Assembly (NCBI RefSeq): GCF_018919395.1
Contig: NZ_JAHLME010000002.1
Coordinates: 970,182-1,034,181, forward strand
Direction of reading: 5' to 3'
DNA from: Geomonas azotofigens
Lineage (GTDB): Bacteria; Desulfobacterota; Desulfuromonadia; Geobacterales; Geobacteraceae
Length of the DNA stretch: 64,000 nt
Numbering within the stretch: the first letter of the stretch is position 1; each line of letters begins with the position of its first letter. The translations under genes were made by a program, and so were the position numbers. A model generated the notes under the pieces. The model searched no databases. It was given only the letters and a program-made list of their open reading frames with translations, and had not been told where the DNA came from. This document shows positions 33,694 through 42,474 of the stretch, piece after piece.

Positions 33694-33734
33694 CAAAAAA
33701 AAAGCCCCGCCGACAGTGAACGTCGCGGGGCTTT
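33694..33734 (-). terminator. Terminator of the cysteine synthase gene
   Basis: On the minus strand AAAGCCCCGC pairs with GCGGGGCTTT around a 14-base partly paired loop, followed by nine or more T residues. Confidence 0.9.
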
Positions 33735-33762
33735 GTCGTTTCGGGGTCGGACTATGCTGCTG

Positions 33763-34680
33763 TTACGGCGGGCACTGCGCGCACATCGATTTGAAGAGGT
33801 TGGTGCTCAGGTAGCGGTCGCCGCGGTCGGGGAGGATGACCACGATGGTGCCGGATTCCAGCTCCTTGGCCAGTTTCAGCGCTCCGAAAACGGCGGCCCC
33901 GCCGGACATGCCGCAGAAGATGCCGTGCCGCGCGGCGAGGAGCCTCGCGGTCTCGAAGGCATCGTCGTCCTCCACCACCAGCTTTCTGTGGTAGGCGTTG
34001 GGATCGTAGATCGGGGGGACGATGGCCTCCTGCATGTTCTTGAGCCCCTGGATCTTGTGCCCCAGCACCGGCTCGACCCCCACCACCTGGACCTTAGGCG
34101 CGGTCTCGCGGAAGTACCGCGACAGCCCCATGAGGGTTCCGCCCGTCCCCATGCCCGCGACCATGTGCGTCACGCCGCCGCCGGTCTGTCGCCAGATCTC
34201 GGGCCCCGTGGTCTCGTAATGGGCCAGCACGTTGTTGGGGTTGGCGTACTGGTTGGGCATGTAGTACTTCCCGGGATGCTCCTCGAAGATCTTGTGGGCC
34301 AGCCGGATGGCGCCGTCGGTCGCCTCGCATCCGGGGGAGAGAACGATCTCGGCGCCGTAGGCCTCCAGCACGCTGCGGCGCTCCATGCTGACGCAGGCCG
34401 GCATCACCAGCTTGATGCGGTACCCCCTGGCGGCGGCGATCATGGCCAGCGCGATGCCGGTGTTGCCCGAGGTGGGCTCCAGGATCACCTTGTCCACCGT
34501 CAGCTCCCCGCTCCTCTCGGCGGCCAGGATCATGTGGCGGGCCGGGCGGTCCTTCACCGAGCCGCCGGGGTTATTCCCCTCCAGCTTGGCCATGATCCTC
34601 ACGGCCGGGTTGTCACAGAGTGAGTCGATCTCGATGAGCGGCGTCGAGCCGATGGATTCTATCAAGCTTTGCCCTTTCAA
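33763..34680 (-). CDS. Cysteine synthase (O-acetylserine sulfhydrylase)
   Basis: This PLP enzyme makes cysteine from O-acetylserine and sulfide. The PLP lysine is in GGSVKDRPA, the substrate loop is TSGNTGIALA, and the phosphate-binding glycines are in GMGTGGTLMG. The C-terminus KSMCAQCPP is cysteine-rich. Both possible starts are TTG: 34680 (305 residues) has GCGAGG upstream and is preferred; 34698 would add six residues. Whether it is CysK- or CysM-like cannot be decided. Confidence 0.93.
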   Translation of the reverse strand: MKGQSLIESIGSTPLIEIDSLCDNPAVRIMAKLEGNNPGGSVKDRPARHMILAAERSGELTVDKVILEPTSGNTGIALAMIAAARGYRIKLVMPACVSMERRSVLEAYGAEIVLSPGCEATDGAIRLAHKIFEEHPGKYYMPNQYANPNNVLAHYETTGPEIWRQTGGGVTHMVAGMGTGGTLMGLSRYFRETAPKVQVVGVEPVLGHKIQGLKNMQEAIVPPIYDPNAYHRKLVVEDDDAFETARLLAARHGIFCGMSGGAAVFGALKLAKELESGTIVVILPDRGDRYLSTNLFKSMCAQCPP

Positions 34681-34940
34681 TGTGCGCCTCGCTTTCAATC
34701 AGCGTATCAATCTATACCGGTTTGCCGGATGGGCAGCATAGCACGGCAGCTCTTCAATCAACAACCGATTATTTCGGCATCTTCATCCAGTCGCCAGCTC
34801 CGGCGGGCGCAGCCCATGGGGAAAAGCGGCGACTCCTATTTGCGCTTCGCGGTCTGGCGTCCGGATGCGGTGCCGTTCCCCTCCCCCCAGGACGAAATCC
34901 AAGCGAAAGTCGTGATGGACTAGCCGGCTCGTTTTTGTGT

Positions 34941-34969
34941 TTTACATTCCGTAAACAATACCCTATATT
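34941..34969 (+). promoter_or_regulatory. Sigma-70 promoter of the PstS-like gene
   Basis: TTTACA and TATATT are separated by 17 bases. Transcription would start near 34976, 23 bases before the ATG. The rest of the roughly 300-base gap (from 34699) shows nothing recognisable. Confidence 0.75.
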
Positions 34970-34998
34970 CCTCGAACTGAGTTAGACTTGGGGGCGGA

Positions 34999-35742
34999 AT
35001 GAAGCGGATTGTTGTAGCGACGATTTTGTGCGTCGTTTTGTGTATGCCGGCTTTTGCCGATGAGATAAAAATCGAGGGGGGCGGCACGGCGATCAATACG
35101 GTCTTCCTGCCGATCCAGAAAAGATACGAAAAGACACACGGCGACTACCTCACCATAGTGCAGTCGTCGGCGGTAAAGGGGCTCATCGCCCTGAACGAGG
35201 GGAAGGTGGACATAGCGGCGGGCGCGCACCCGCTGGAGGACATCGTCGCCGGCGCGGCCAGGGATGGGGTCGTCATAGACGCTGCCAGGTTCGTCTCGAC
35301 CCAGGTCGGCGACAACGAGCTCGTGGTGATCGCCAACCGCGACAGCGAGGTCTACCGCCTCTCCAAGGAGCAGCTCAAGGGAATTTTCACCGGCAAGATC
35401 CGCAACTGGAAAGAGGTGGGGGGCAAAGACCTCGCCGTGACCGTGATCTGGGGGAAGGAAACGGAGGCGCAAAACGTCCAGTTCACCCGCATCGCGCTGG
35501 ACGGGGAGGCGGTCACCGCCGCCAGGCAACCAGCCACCACGTACCGCAACATCGCTGAAACCGTGGCCCGGCTGTCGGGAAGCGTCGGCGTGGTCTCCCA
35601 CGAGATGACCACCGCCGCCACCCGCTCCATCGACACCATCGCCATCGCCAGCCCGATCTACGCCATCACCAGGGGGAACCCGAGCGCCAAGGTGAAATCG
35701 GTCATCGACTTCTACAAGACCGAGTACGGCTTCCTGCAGTAG
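34999..35742 (+). CDS. PstS-like periplasmic substrate-binding protein
   Basis: The 247-residue protein has a signal peptide (1-20, ending CMPAFAD) and a PBP fold resembling phosphate-binding PstS proteins, with GGGTAIN near the N-terminus and GIFTGKIRNWKEVGG in the middle. No ABC permease or ATPase genes are adjacent, so it is an orphan binding protein or serves another transporter or receptor. It has no lipobox. Phosphate is only a family-based guess for the ligand. Confidence 0.85.
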   Translation: MKRIVVATILCVVLCMPAFADEIKIEGGGTAINTVFLPIQKRYEKTHGDYLTIVQSSAVKGLIALNEGKVDIAAGAHPLEDIVAGAARDGVVIDAARFVSTQVGDNELVVIANRDSEVYRLSKEQLKGIFTGKIRNWKEVGGKDLAVTVIWGKETEAQNVQFTRIALDGEAVTAARQPATTYRNIAETVARLSGSVGVVSHEMTTAATRSIDTIAIASPIYAITRGNPSAKVKSVIDFYKTEYGFLQ

Positions 35743-35780
35743 CCTTCCCACCCGGGCGGCCCTCCCCGCACTCCCGGCCG

Positions 35781-36245
35781 TTACCGTAACGGCTCACCTT
35801 CACGCCGACGCGAAAGAGCGCGGTCCGCGGACCAGCTCCCGCCCCCGCCTATCAAAAGCGCCAGCGCCATCCCCACCACCAGGATGTGGTACTCGAACCC
35901 TTCTCCGGCCTGCTTGCCGGTCCAGTTCATGAAGAACCCGTTGTGCAGGTGCACCAGCACCGCGGCCACCACCATCTCGCCCGCCAGCACCAGGGCCGCC
36001 ACCCTGGTCGCGAGCCCGGCGACGAGCAGCAGCGGCCCGACGAACTCGGTCAGCACCGCCATCAGGCCGAAGATGTAGGGGATCCCCATCATCTTGGTGA
36101 ACATGTCCATGGTGCCGGAAAACCCGGCACCGCCGAACCACCCCAGCACCTTCTGCGCGCCGTGAGGGAACATCACCAGCGCGAGGAACAGTCTCAGGAC
36201 CGCCAGGCTCGCCGTATTCTCCGTTGCCAACACTCTCGCCCACAT
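35781..36245 (-). CDS. DoxX-family membrane protein
   Basis: The 154-residue protein has four predicted membrane helices and family hallmarks FPHGAQKVLGWFGG and TEFVGPLLLVAGLATR. DoxX-like proteins are often linked to redox stress or thiol homeostasis, but the function is not established here. It is convergent with the PstS-like gene. Confidence 0.88.
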   Translation of the reverse strand: MWARVLATENTASLAVLRLFLALVMFPHGAQKVLGWFGGAGFSGTMDMFTKMMGIPYIFGLMAVLTEFVGPLLLVAGLATRVAALVLAGEMVVAAVLVHLHNGFFMNWTGKQAGEGFEYHILVVGMALALLIGGGGSWSADRALSRRREGEPLR

Positions 36246-36460
36246 AACGCCTCCCGTCTGGCACAGTTAAAGACCGTCAACGATACCATTATCACCGCAA
36301 CCCGCAAGTCGACCGCCCCCCCCTGCGTCGTCCCGGCACCGCCTCTCACATGATCGCCTGCCGCACGGGATCAAACGCAGAAACAGGCTATGTTACGCAG
36401 CCTTACTCATAAAGCCAACCTCATCCACCAGTGAAGGACCAATATCAAGTGCGTTGGCCA

Positions 36461-36489
36461 TTGAAAGCCTCAAATGTACATTTTATAGT
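36461..36489 (+). promoter_or_regulatory. Sigma-70 promoter of a possible small RNA
   Basis: TTGAAA and TATAGT are separated by 17 bases, a near-consensus promoter in the 579-base gap (36246-36824) between divergently oriented genes. Transcription would start near 36496. Between 36246 and 36460 nothing was recognised. Confidence 0.65.
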
Positions 36490-36495
36490 CACCAT

Positions 36496-36754
36496 GCACA
36501 CTAGAAATTCCTATGCAGGGTGATATACGTTTGGCGCTTTTCCAGATCAAATCGACCGCGAACACAGTGAGCAGCATGATGAGCGACTCCCAAACACAGT
36601 ACCAGGCGTCGCGCAAACAGAAAACTCCCCTCGCGTTGTTTCCGCCCGGAACAGCTGCTCCAGCTGACCACGCGCCTGCTGGGGGGCTGACGCGACGCCC
36701 CGCCTCCCAACTCCGTTCCAATCGCCGGTAAACGCTCTTTTACCGGCTCTTTTT
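36496..36754 (+). ncRNA. Candidate small RNA or attenuated leader of the YbjN gene
   Basis: The segment runs from the predicted promoter to a terminator hairpin at 36724-36754 and is about 255 bases. No well-supported gene occupies it: a 72-codon + frame lacks a ribosome site and runs into the terminator stem. The YbjN gene starts 70 bases further on, so the element is either an independent small RNA or a regulated leader. No known riboswitch class was recognised. Confidence 0.4.
36724..36754 (+). terminator. Terminator hairpin upstream of the YbjN gene
   Basis: A nine-base perfect stem GCCGGTAAA with TTTACCGGC and a six-base loop is followed by TCTTTTT. It lies 70 bases before the next start codon. 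Confidence 0.85.
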
Positions 36755-36824
36755 AATTTACATGTCATAAATATTCACATATATTTTCCGCCATCGACCG
36801 AACCACGGCAATGGGAGGGAACGA

Positions 36825-37235
36825 ATGGCACAAAACGCTTCCGCGTTTGAGCAATACCTGAAGGGGCAGAACATCACCCTCGAGACGAACCGCCACGAGG
36901 ACAACACCCTGTACGTGATTCACGAGAATCTCGAAGAAGTGGGTCCTGTTTCTCTCATGACGCTCTTCAACGACAGCGACAGGTATGTTACCCTTATCTG
37001 CTACAAGTATTTCGCGTTCCCGCCGGAGAAGAAACCGGCGCTGCTCGAGATGATCAACACGCTCAATGCCGAGTACACCATGGTGAAGTTCGTGGAAACC
37101 GGGAACGCCCTCTCTATCCAGGTGGTGGTTCCCTTCCATGACAACTTCTCCAGCGAAGTCATCGTCGACATGGTGGCCCTCATCTTCCGCGCCATGAAGG
37201 AAGAGCACCCGCGCATCCTGAAGGCTCTGCAGTAA
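36825..37235 (+). CDS. YbjN-family protein
   Basis: The 136-residue cytoplasmic protein matches the YbjN/type III secretion chaperone-like fold: alternating helix and strand, with TLFNDSDRYVTLICYKYFAFP and a C-terminal helix. YbjN proteins are implicated in stress and motility regulation in enterobacteria; the role here is unknown. GGGAGGG precedes the ATG and a 17-base-stem terminator follows. Confidence 0.75.
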   Translation: MAQNASAFEQYLKGQNITLETNRHEDNTLYVIHENLEEVGPVSLMTLFNDSDRYVTLICYKYFAFPPEKKPALLEMINTLNAEYTMVKFVETGNALSIQVVVPFHDNFSSEVIVDMVALIFRAMKEEHPRILKALQ

Positions 37236-37244
37236 ATCACGATC

Positions 37245-37300
37245 CGCCCCCGATACCGCCTTCCCCCTCCTCGGGGGGGCGGTATCGGGGGCGGCTTTCG
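37245..37300 (+). terminator. Long-stem terminator after the YbjN gene
   Basis: CCGCCCCCGATACCGCC pairs perfectly with GGCGGTATCGGGGGCGG (17 base pairs) around a C/G-rich loop. The tail CTTTCGTC is T-poor, so termination may be partial. Confidence 0.75.
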
Positions 37301-37409
37301 TCGTCAATGGTCAGTCGTCCATTGTCAATTGCCGTGCTTATCTTGTTTTTATGTTCCGCACTACCACGAGCTTCGATAGGAAACCGACCGCCCCCGGAGG
37401 AACATTGAT

Positions 37410-38516
37410 ATGGAGAAGGTCTCTTTTGTAATCGACGATGCGCTGGCCGCCATCATCCGGGCGCCGCTGGTGACGCCGTTTCGCATCTCCACCGGTCAGC
37501 ACGACGAGCTGGAGAACGTCTTCATCAGGCTGCGCGCCAGCGACGGCGCCTGCGGCTATGGAGAGGCGGCCGTCGCGACGCACATAACCGGCGAGACCGT
37601 GGCCGAGACCCTTGAGAACCTGCAAAGCGCGGCATCGGCGCTGCGCGGGCGCAGGATCACGGACCCCGCCGCCGTCTGCCGCGAGTTCGCCCCGGCCTTC
37701 GCCGGCAACCACGCCGGACTGGCCGCGCTTGAGATGGCGCTGCTCGATCTCTGCTCCCGGGTGCGGGGGATCCCCTTCTACCAGCTGTTCACCCCGGTCG
37801 CCGGGCAGCCGCGGCTCACCTTCAGGACCGACATCACGGTGGTGATCGGCACCGTCGAGGAGGCCCGCGCCACGGCGCGGCAATACGCGGAGCGCGGCTT
37901 CAGCGCCTTCAAGATCAAGATCGGAAAAGACGAGGAGGAGGACCTGCGGCGCATCCTGGCGGTGCGGGAAATGGCGCCGGGGTGCGAGCTGATCCTCGAC
38001 GCCAACATGGGCTTCAGCGCCGACCGGATGCTCGCCTTCCTGGACCGGCTCGACGCCAAGGAGGCGCGCCCGCTCCTCCTGGAGCAGCCGGTCCCGAAAC
38101 AGGACTGGGAGGGACTCACCGCGATCACCGCCGCGCTGGAGGGAAGCGGCACCCTGGTCTGCGCCGACGAGAGCGTCGGCTCCTTCGCCGCGGCCCGGCG
38201 CGCCGTCGAAAGCAACGCGGTCAGCGCCATCAACATCAAGTTCATGAAAAGCGGCATCCTCGAGGGGGCCGAGATCGCACGGCTCGCCGCCGCCAACGGC
38301 AAGCGGCTCATGCTGGGGGCCATGATGGAAAGCGCGCTGGCCATCACCGCCTCGGCCCACTTCGCCGCCGGCCTTGGCTGCTTCGACTTCATCGACCTCG
38401 ATACCACCTTCTTCCTCAAGGGGGAACTGGCCCGCTCGCCGTACCTCGATGACAGCGGCAGGTTCGACCTGACCCGGGCGGGAAGCGGCATCGGGGTGGC
38501 GCCGGAACTGCCATGA
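37410..38516 (+). CDS. L-Ala-D/L-Glu dipeptide epimerase (enolase superfamily)
   Basis: The 368-residue enzyme epimerises dipeptides such as L-Ala-D-Glu released from murein. The KxK catalytic motif is in FKIKIG, the second lysine is in INIKFMKSG, and the metal ligands are in LDANMG, LLEQPV and CADES. The GGAGG box is near the ATG. The stop overlaps the start of the DUF819 permease gene (ATGA), and a short membrane-protein gene follows, so permease and epimerase are probably made together. Confidence 0.9.
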   Translation: MEKVSFVIDDALAAIIRAPLVTPFRISTGQHDELENVFIRLRASDGACGYGEAAVATHITGETVAETLENLQSAASALRGRRITDPAAVCREFAPAFAGNHAGLAALEMALLDLCSRVRGIPFYQLFTPVAGQPRLTFRTDITVVIGTVEEARATARQYAERGFSAFKIKIGKDEEEDLRRILAVREMAPGCELILDANMGFSADRMLAFLDRLDAKEARPLLLEQPVPKQDWEGLTAITAALEGSGTLVCADESVGSFAAARRAVESNAVSAINIKFMKSGILEGAEIARLAAANGKRLMLGAMMESALAITASAHFAAGLGCFDFIDLDTTFFLKGELARSPYLDDSGRFDLTRAGSGIGVAPELP

Positions 38517-39682
38517 TCACCCACCCGCTGCTCATCGTCCTCTTCCTGCTCTCGGTCGAGGCCCTGGTGCTGTGGCTGTCGCGCCACGAGCGGACCGCGC
38601 GCTACTTCGACCTCCTCCCCGCGGTGTTCTGGATCTACTTCCTCCCCATGCTGGCGGCGACCTTCGGCGTCATCTCCACCGAGAGCCCGGTCTACGGCCT
38701 GATCCGGACCTGGCTGTTGCCGGCGAGCCTGGTGCTGTTATTGCTGCCGGTGGACGTGCGGGCGATCCTGAGGCTCGGGCCGACCGCGCTGGCCATGTTC
38801 TTCATCGGCGCCGCCGGCATCATCGTGGGGGCGGCGGCCTCCTTTGCCCTGTTCCGGCCGGTGATCGGGCCCCAGTTCTGGTCCGGCTTCGGCGCCCTGT
38901 CCGGGTCGTGGACCGGGGGGAGCGCCAACATGATCGCGGTGAAGGAGGCGCTCGCCATCCCCGACGCGGTCTTCGCCCCGATGGTCATCGTGGACACCGT
39001 GGTCCCCTACCTCTGGATGGGATTCATGATCGCCATCGTGGGGCTGCAGCCCGCCTTCGATCGCTGGAACCGCTCCGAACGCGGCGTGCTGGAGCACCTG
39101 GGGGAGCAGGCGGTGCAGCACCTGGCCAGCAAGGGTGGGCGCAGGACGCTCGGCGGCATCGCCGCCTCGCTTGCCATCGCGCTCGCCGGCGGTGTGCTGT
39201 CGCACCTCGTGGCCGGGCAGTTGCCGCAGGTCCAGGACGTGATCACGCGCTACACCTGGACCATCATGCTGGTCACCGTGCTCGGGATCCTGCTCTCCTT
39301 CTCGCCGGTACGCAAACTGGAACGGGCCGGGGCCTCCCGCACCGGGTACGACCTCCTCTATTTCGTGCTGACCGCCATCGGGGCCAAGGCCTCGGTGGCC
39401 AGCATCGGCTCGGCGCTCGTGCTCATCGCGGCCGGGCTTTTGATCGTGGCGATCCACGCCGTCTTCCTGCTGGTGGGGGCGCGGCTTTTGAAGGCGCCCA
39501 TGTTCCTGGTGGCGGCCGCGAGCCAGGCCAACGTGGGGGGCGTCGCCTCGGCGCCGGTCGTGGCCGAGGTGTACCATCCCGGCCTCGCCTCGGTGGGGCT
39601 TTTGCTGGCCATCCTGGGCAACATCGTGGGGACCTGGCTCGGCATCCTGGCGGCGCAACTTTGCCGGCTGGTAGCGCCATGA
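38513..39682 (+). CDS. DUF819-family membrane protein, putative permease
   Basis: The 389-residue protein has about ten to eleven hydrophobic helices, including SWTGGSANMIAVKEAL and a repeat-like AASQANVGGVASAPV. These inverted Gly/Ser/Asn motifs resemble transporter re-entrant loops. DUF819 has no confirmed substrate. Coupling to a dipeptide epimerase makes murein dipeptides a reasonable guess. It overlaps both neighbours by four bases. Confidence 0.85.
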   Translation: MITHPLLIVLFLLSVEALVLWLSRHERTARYFDLLPAVFWIYFLPMLAATFGVISTESPVYGLIRTWLLPASLVLLLLPVDVRAILRLGPTALAMFFIGAAGIIVGAAASFALFRPVIGPQFWSGFGALSGSWTGGSANMIAVKEALAIPDAVFAPMVIVDTVVPYLWMGFMIAIVGLQPAFDRWNRSERGVLEHLGEQAVQHLASKGGRRTLGGIAASLAIALAGGVLSHLVAGQLPQVQDVITRYTWTIMLVTVLGILLSFSPVRKLERAGASRTGYDLLYFVLTAIGAKASVASIGSALVLIAAGLLIVAIHAVFLLVGARLLKAPMFLVAAASQANVGGVASAPVVAEVYHPGLASVGLLLAILGNIVGTWLGILAAQLCRLVAP

Positions 39683-40011
39683 TAAGTCTGCGGCGCCTGA
39701 AACTGCTCCTGTCCGGAGCGGAACTCCTCTGCGCCGCGGTGTCGCTCGCGGCCGCCTGGCAGGCCGAGGCCGCCATGAACAAGAGCGGGCTGGGCGACCT
39801 GGAACGGTTCGCGTTCTGGAACAGCATCGTGGGACTCACCCTGATGCTGTTCTTCCTGCTCTGGGTCGCGGCGCTGCTGCTCGCGCTGTTCACCAGGCAG
39901 CGGCAACAGTACGCCAGCACCGGGCGCTACTGGCTGGACCTGGTTCCCGACGTGCTGTGCCCGCCGGTTCTCCTCGGCGCGGGATGGCTCGCATTCATGC
40001 TGCTCCAGTGA
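39679..40011 (+). CDS. Small three-helix membrane protein
   Basis: The 110-residue protein starts MISLRRLKLLLSG inside the DUF819 stop (ATGA). It has hydrophobic segments near residues 9-28, 48-68 and 90-108. No family was recognised. Coupled translation suggests it is an accessory subunit of the DUF819 permease. Confidence 0.75.
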   Translation: MISLRRLKLLLSGAELLCAAVSLAAAWQAEAAMNKSGLGDLERFAFWNSIVGLTLMLFFLLWVAALLLALFTRQRQQYASTGRYWLDLVPDVLCPPVLLGAGWLAFMLLQ

Positions 40012-40029
40012 GCACGATGAGGTTCGCAC

Positions 40030-40689
40030 ATGCACATGGTTAGGCTGCTACTCTTGGTGTTTTCCCTGCTCTGTCTGACGGCGACGGCTTCGCACGCCAT
40101 GTGGCCGGTCTACCACGAGTCCGCCTTCGACGGCAGGGTGCTCGACCTAGACACCAAGCAACCGGTGGAGGGAGCGGTGGTGGTCGCCATCTACAACAAG
40201 AGGTCGATGGGCGCCGGGAAGGGACAGTCCTCCACGGTGATCAACATCAAGGAGGCGCTCACCGACAGGGAGGGGAAGTTCCACATTCCCTCCTACACGA
40301 CCATCCTGGCGCAGCCGTTCACCCGGCAGGACCGCACCACCTTCCTGGTCTACAAGCCCGGTTACGCCAGCGTGCTGCTCCCCCTCAAGAACCACTTCAC
40401 CGGGAAAACGACCGCCGACCGCGAGCTCTCCCCCTGGTACGACCCGGTCCTGAGCGGCAAGTACAAGATCAGGCTGCGCGGCGCCGGCATCGTGGAACTG
40501 CCGAGGCTCGCCACCAAGGACGAGCGGCTCAGAAACCTGCCGGCGCTGCCGGACCAGCTGGAGAACCTGGGCAAGCAGAAGAACCTCACCAGGCTGATCA
40601 ACGAGGAGCAAAAGGAGCTGGGCGAGCCGGCGTTCGACCCCTACAAGGTGCGCCAGAACCTGCTGGCGCCCCCCAAGGGGCAGAAGTAG
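40030..40689 (+). CDS. Secreted protein with carboxypeptidase-regulatory-like domain
   Basis: The 219-residue protein has a signal peptide (1-23, cut near SHAM) and a beta-sandwich domain (FDGRVLDLDTKQPVEGAVVV) of the carboxypeptidase-regulatory type. A Lys/Glu-rich C-terminal helix follows. GAGG lies seven bases before the ATG. It is 18 bases past the small membrane-protein gene and is probably in the same operon. Confidence 0.8.
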   Translation: MHMVRLLLLVFSLLCLTATASHAMWPVYHESAFDGRVLDLDTKQPVEGAVVVAIYNKRSMGAGKGQSSTVINIKEALTDREGKFHIPSYTTILAQPFTRQDRTTFLVYKPGYASVLLPLKNHFTGKTTADRELSPWYDPVLSGKYKIRLRGAGIVELPRLATKDERLRNLPALPDQLENLGKQKNLTRLINEEQKELGEPAFDPYKVRQNLLAPPKGQK

Positions 40690-40784
40690 ATGAAACCTGG
40701 CTGCACGCTCGCGGGGCTGCTCCTGGCCGCCCCTTCACCATCCAGACCATAACCCGGATTCCCTGACAGCGGCACCGACCATCG

Positions 40785-41549
40785 ATGAGACTATTTCTTT
40801 TTTGCCGGCACCTGGCCACCCTCTGCATCGCCCTTTTGCTCCTCGCCCCCCTCTCCCCGCCGGCGCTGGGCGCCGACACGACCAGGCTGCGCGCCCTGGC
40901 CCTCGATTTCGACGCGCTCAACACGCGGATCCGTGACAACGAGGTGGGCAAGGCCGAGGCCCGGCAACGCTTCACCGGGCTGGTCCGGGCGTTGTCGCGC
41001 GAGTACCGCACGGCGGGGGGCGTGGACTACCCGGTCGAGAGCTGGTGCTTCCCGCTCAAGGGGTACGGCTACCGCGCCATCGGCGGACGCGGCGACGGCT
41101 ACCAGAAAGGGGGCTACGACTACTTCGCCGGCAACCGGCACAGCGGCCACCCCTCGCACGACATCTTCATCCACGACCGGAGCCAGACCGGCCTCGACGA
41201 CCGCACCGGCCGGCCGGTGCAGGTGCTCTCGCTGACCGGCGGCGTGGTGGTCGCCGCGGAAACACAGTGGCAGCCCGGCAGCCGGCTGCGCGGCGGGAAC
41301 TACCTCTGGATCCTCGACCCGGCCACGCAGTCGCTGGTCTATTACGCGCACAACGGCGCGCTGCACGTGGAGGTCGGCGACCTGGTACGTCCCGGCGACG
41401 TCATCGCCGAGGTCGGCAGGACCGGCCTCAACGCCTACAAGAAGAGATCGCCCACCCACCTGCACCTGACCGTGCTCTCGGTCGCCGACGGCCTCCCCGT
41501 CGCCAGCAATCCCTACCGGACACTCTTAAAGACTAAATTGACTGAGTGA
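40785..41549 (+). CDS. M23-family (LytM-like) metallopeptidase
   Basis: The 254-residue protein has a signal peptide (1-29) and a LytM-type zinc peptidase domain with HPSHDIFIHD (metal ligands His and Asp), a GGxV strand and HLHLTV near the C-terminus. It should cut or bind peptidoglycan peptides in the periplasm. No clear ribosome site precedes the ATG. Its position after the epimerase-permease set fits a murein peptide-turnover cassette. Confidence 0.88.
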   Translation: MRLFLFCRHLATLCIALLLLAPLSPPALGADTTRLRALALDFDALNTRIRDNEVGKAEARQRFTGLVRALSREYRTAGGVDYPVESWCFPLKGYGYRAIGGRGDGYQKGGYDYFAGNRHSGHPSHDIFIHDRSQTGLDDRTGRPVQVLSLTGGVVVAAETQWQPGSRLRGGNYLWILDPATQSLVYYAHNGALHVEVGDLVRPGDVIAEVGRTGLNAYKKRSPTHLHLTVLSVADGLPVASNPYRTLLKTKLTE

Positions 41550-41622
41550 TACTTTCTCTGGAACTTTTTCCTCACTATCGGGTAAAATACTGCTCGACAC
41601 AGCGCACAGAGGAGGTGTCCCG

Positions 41623-42039
41623 ATGATCTCAGCACTTTCGGCATACAAGGCGATGATACTGGAGTCCGCCAACGGCAAGGCATCGGCCAAAGATAAAAGC
41701 GCCGCTGCAGCCGCCTCTGTGCCTGTCGGCAGCGAGGAAAGTTCCTCAGCCGATGCCGACCTGGTCAACATATCCACCTCCCAGGACGTGTTCAGCGCCG
41801 TCGACAGCTTCTTCAACCTGGGCGCCTCCAACCGCTTCGACGCCTTCCACAAGCTCTCCCCGCAGGACAAGGAACAGTTCGTACAGATCGTCGCCGACCT
41901 GGCCAAGGCGGGCTACATGGGATACGAGGAGCTCGTGGTCAACCACAAGGTCGAGCGGCACGACCTGGAGAACAAGATCGGCGACCAGCGCATCCGCGGC
42001 GCCAGGGTCTACGACAAAAGCCACGGGTCCAAGCACTGA
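41623..42039 (+). CDS. Uncharacterised cytoplasmic protein
   Basis: The 138-residue protein has an Ala/Ser-rich flexible N-terminus (to about residue 45) followed by a helical domain: DVFSAVDSFFNLGASNRFDAF and DKEQFVQIVADLAKAGYMGYEELVV. GAGGAGG precedes the ATG. Layout and length are similar to the gene at 32844, also with a disordered N-terminus, but there is no clear sequence match. No family is recognised. Confidence 0.75.
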   Translation: MISALSAYKAMILESANGKASAKDKSAAAAASVPVGSEESSSADADLVNISTSQDVFSAVDSFFNLGASNRFDAFHKLSPQDKEQFVQIVADLAKAGYMGYEELVVNHKVERHDLENKIGDQRIRGARVYDKSHGSKH

Positions 42040-42234
42040 CCCCGGCCGCTCCCCCCCCCTGAAACGCGCCCTCTCAATCGGGCGCCGGCACCAGCTCGCT
42101 GCCGCATCCCTCCCACAGTCACGTCACCATCCCGTGGTCTCCCGACACTGTCTCAAGCCGGTCATCTGTCTCTCATCGCTGTGCCCCCTCTGCTGTTCTA
42201 ATTCTTCACTGCCTGCGCGCCAGAGGGTCGCCCC

Positions 42235-42376
42235 CGCGCCTCCCGACGCCCAGACCGTGCAGCAGGCGATCAACACCATCTTCCAGAACGCCTGGACCAC
42301 GTTCCAAAACGCCATCGCCGCCAGCAACGGCGACATCACCGCGCTCAAGGCAACCATGGTTACCGGGGGCCCTTTT
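42235..42376 (+). pseudogene. Possible remnant of a secreted protein
   Basis: The 435-base gap between 42040 and 42474 contains one in-frame coding-like stretch (APPDAQTVQQAINTIFQNAW ... NGDITALKATMV) of about 45 residues. It has helical, protein-like composition but no start with a ribosome site; upstream in-frame sequence looks non-coding. It could be the leftover of a gene or chance. Confidence 0.3.
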
Positions 42377-42474
42377 TCATTTACATCACCCACGTCTCGA
42401 CCTATATTCTCCCCACCCTTGCACCTAATCCCCCCGAAGTTACGCCGGCGTTGCCGGCGCGCCCGGAGATTGCC

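Noticed and set aside
36513-36731. 72-residue ORF in the 36.5 kb gap
   Set aside because: No ribosome site, runs into a terminator stem, no recognisable features.
41526-41906. Minus-strand ORF across the 41.6 kb region
   Set aside because: Opposite a better-supported plus-strand gene with GAGGAGG; no features.
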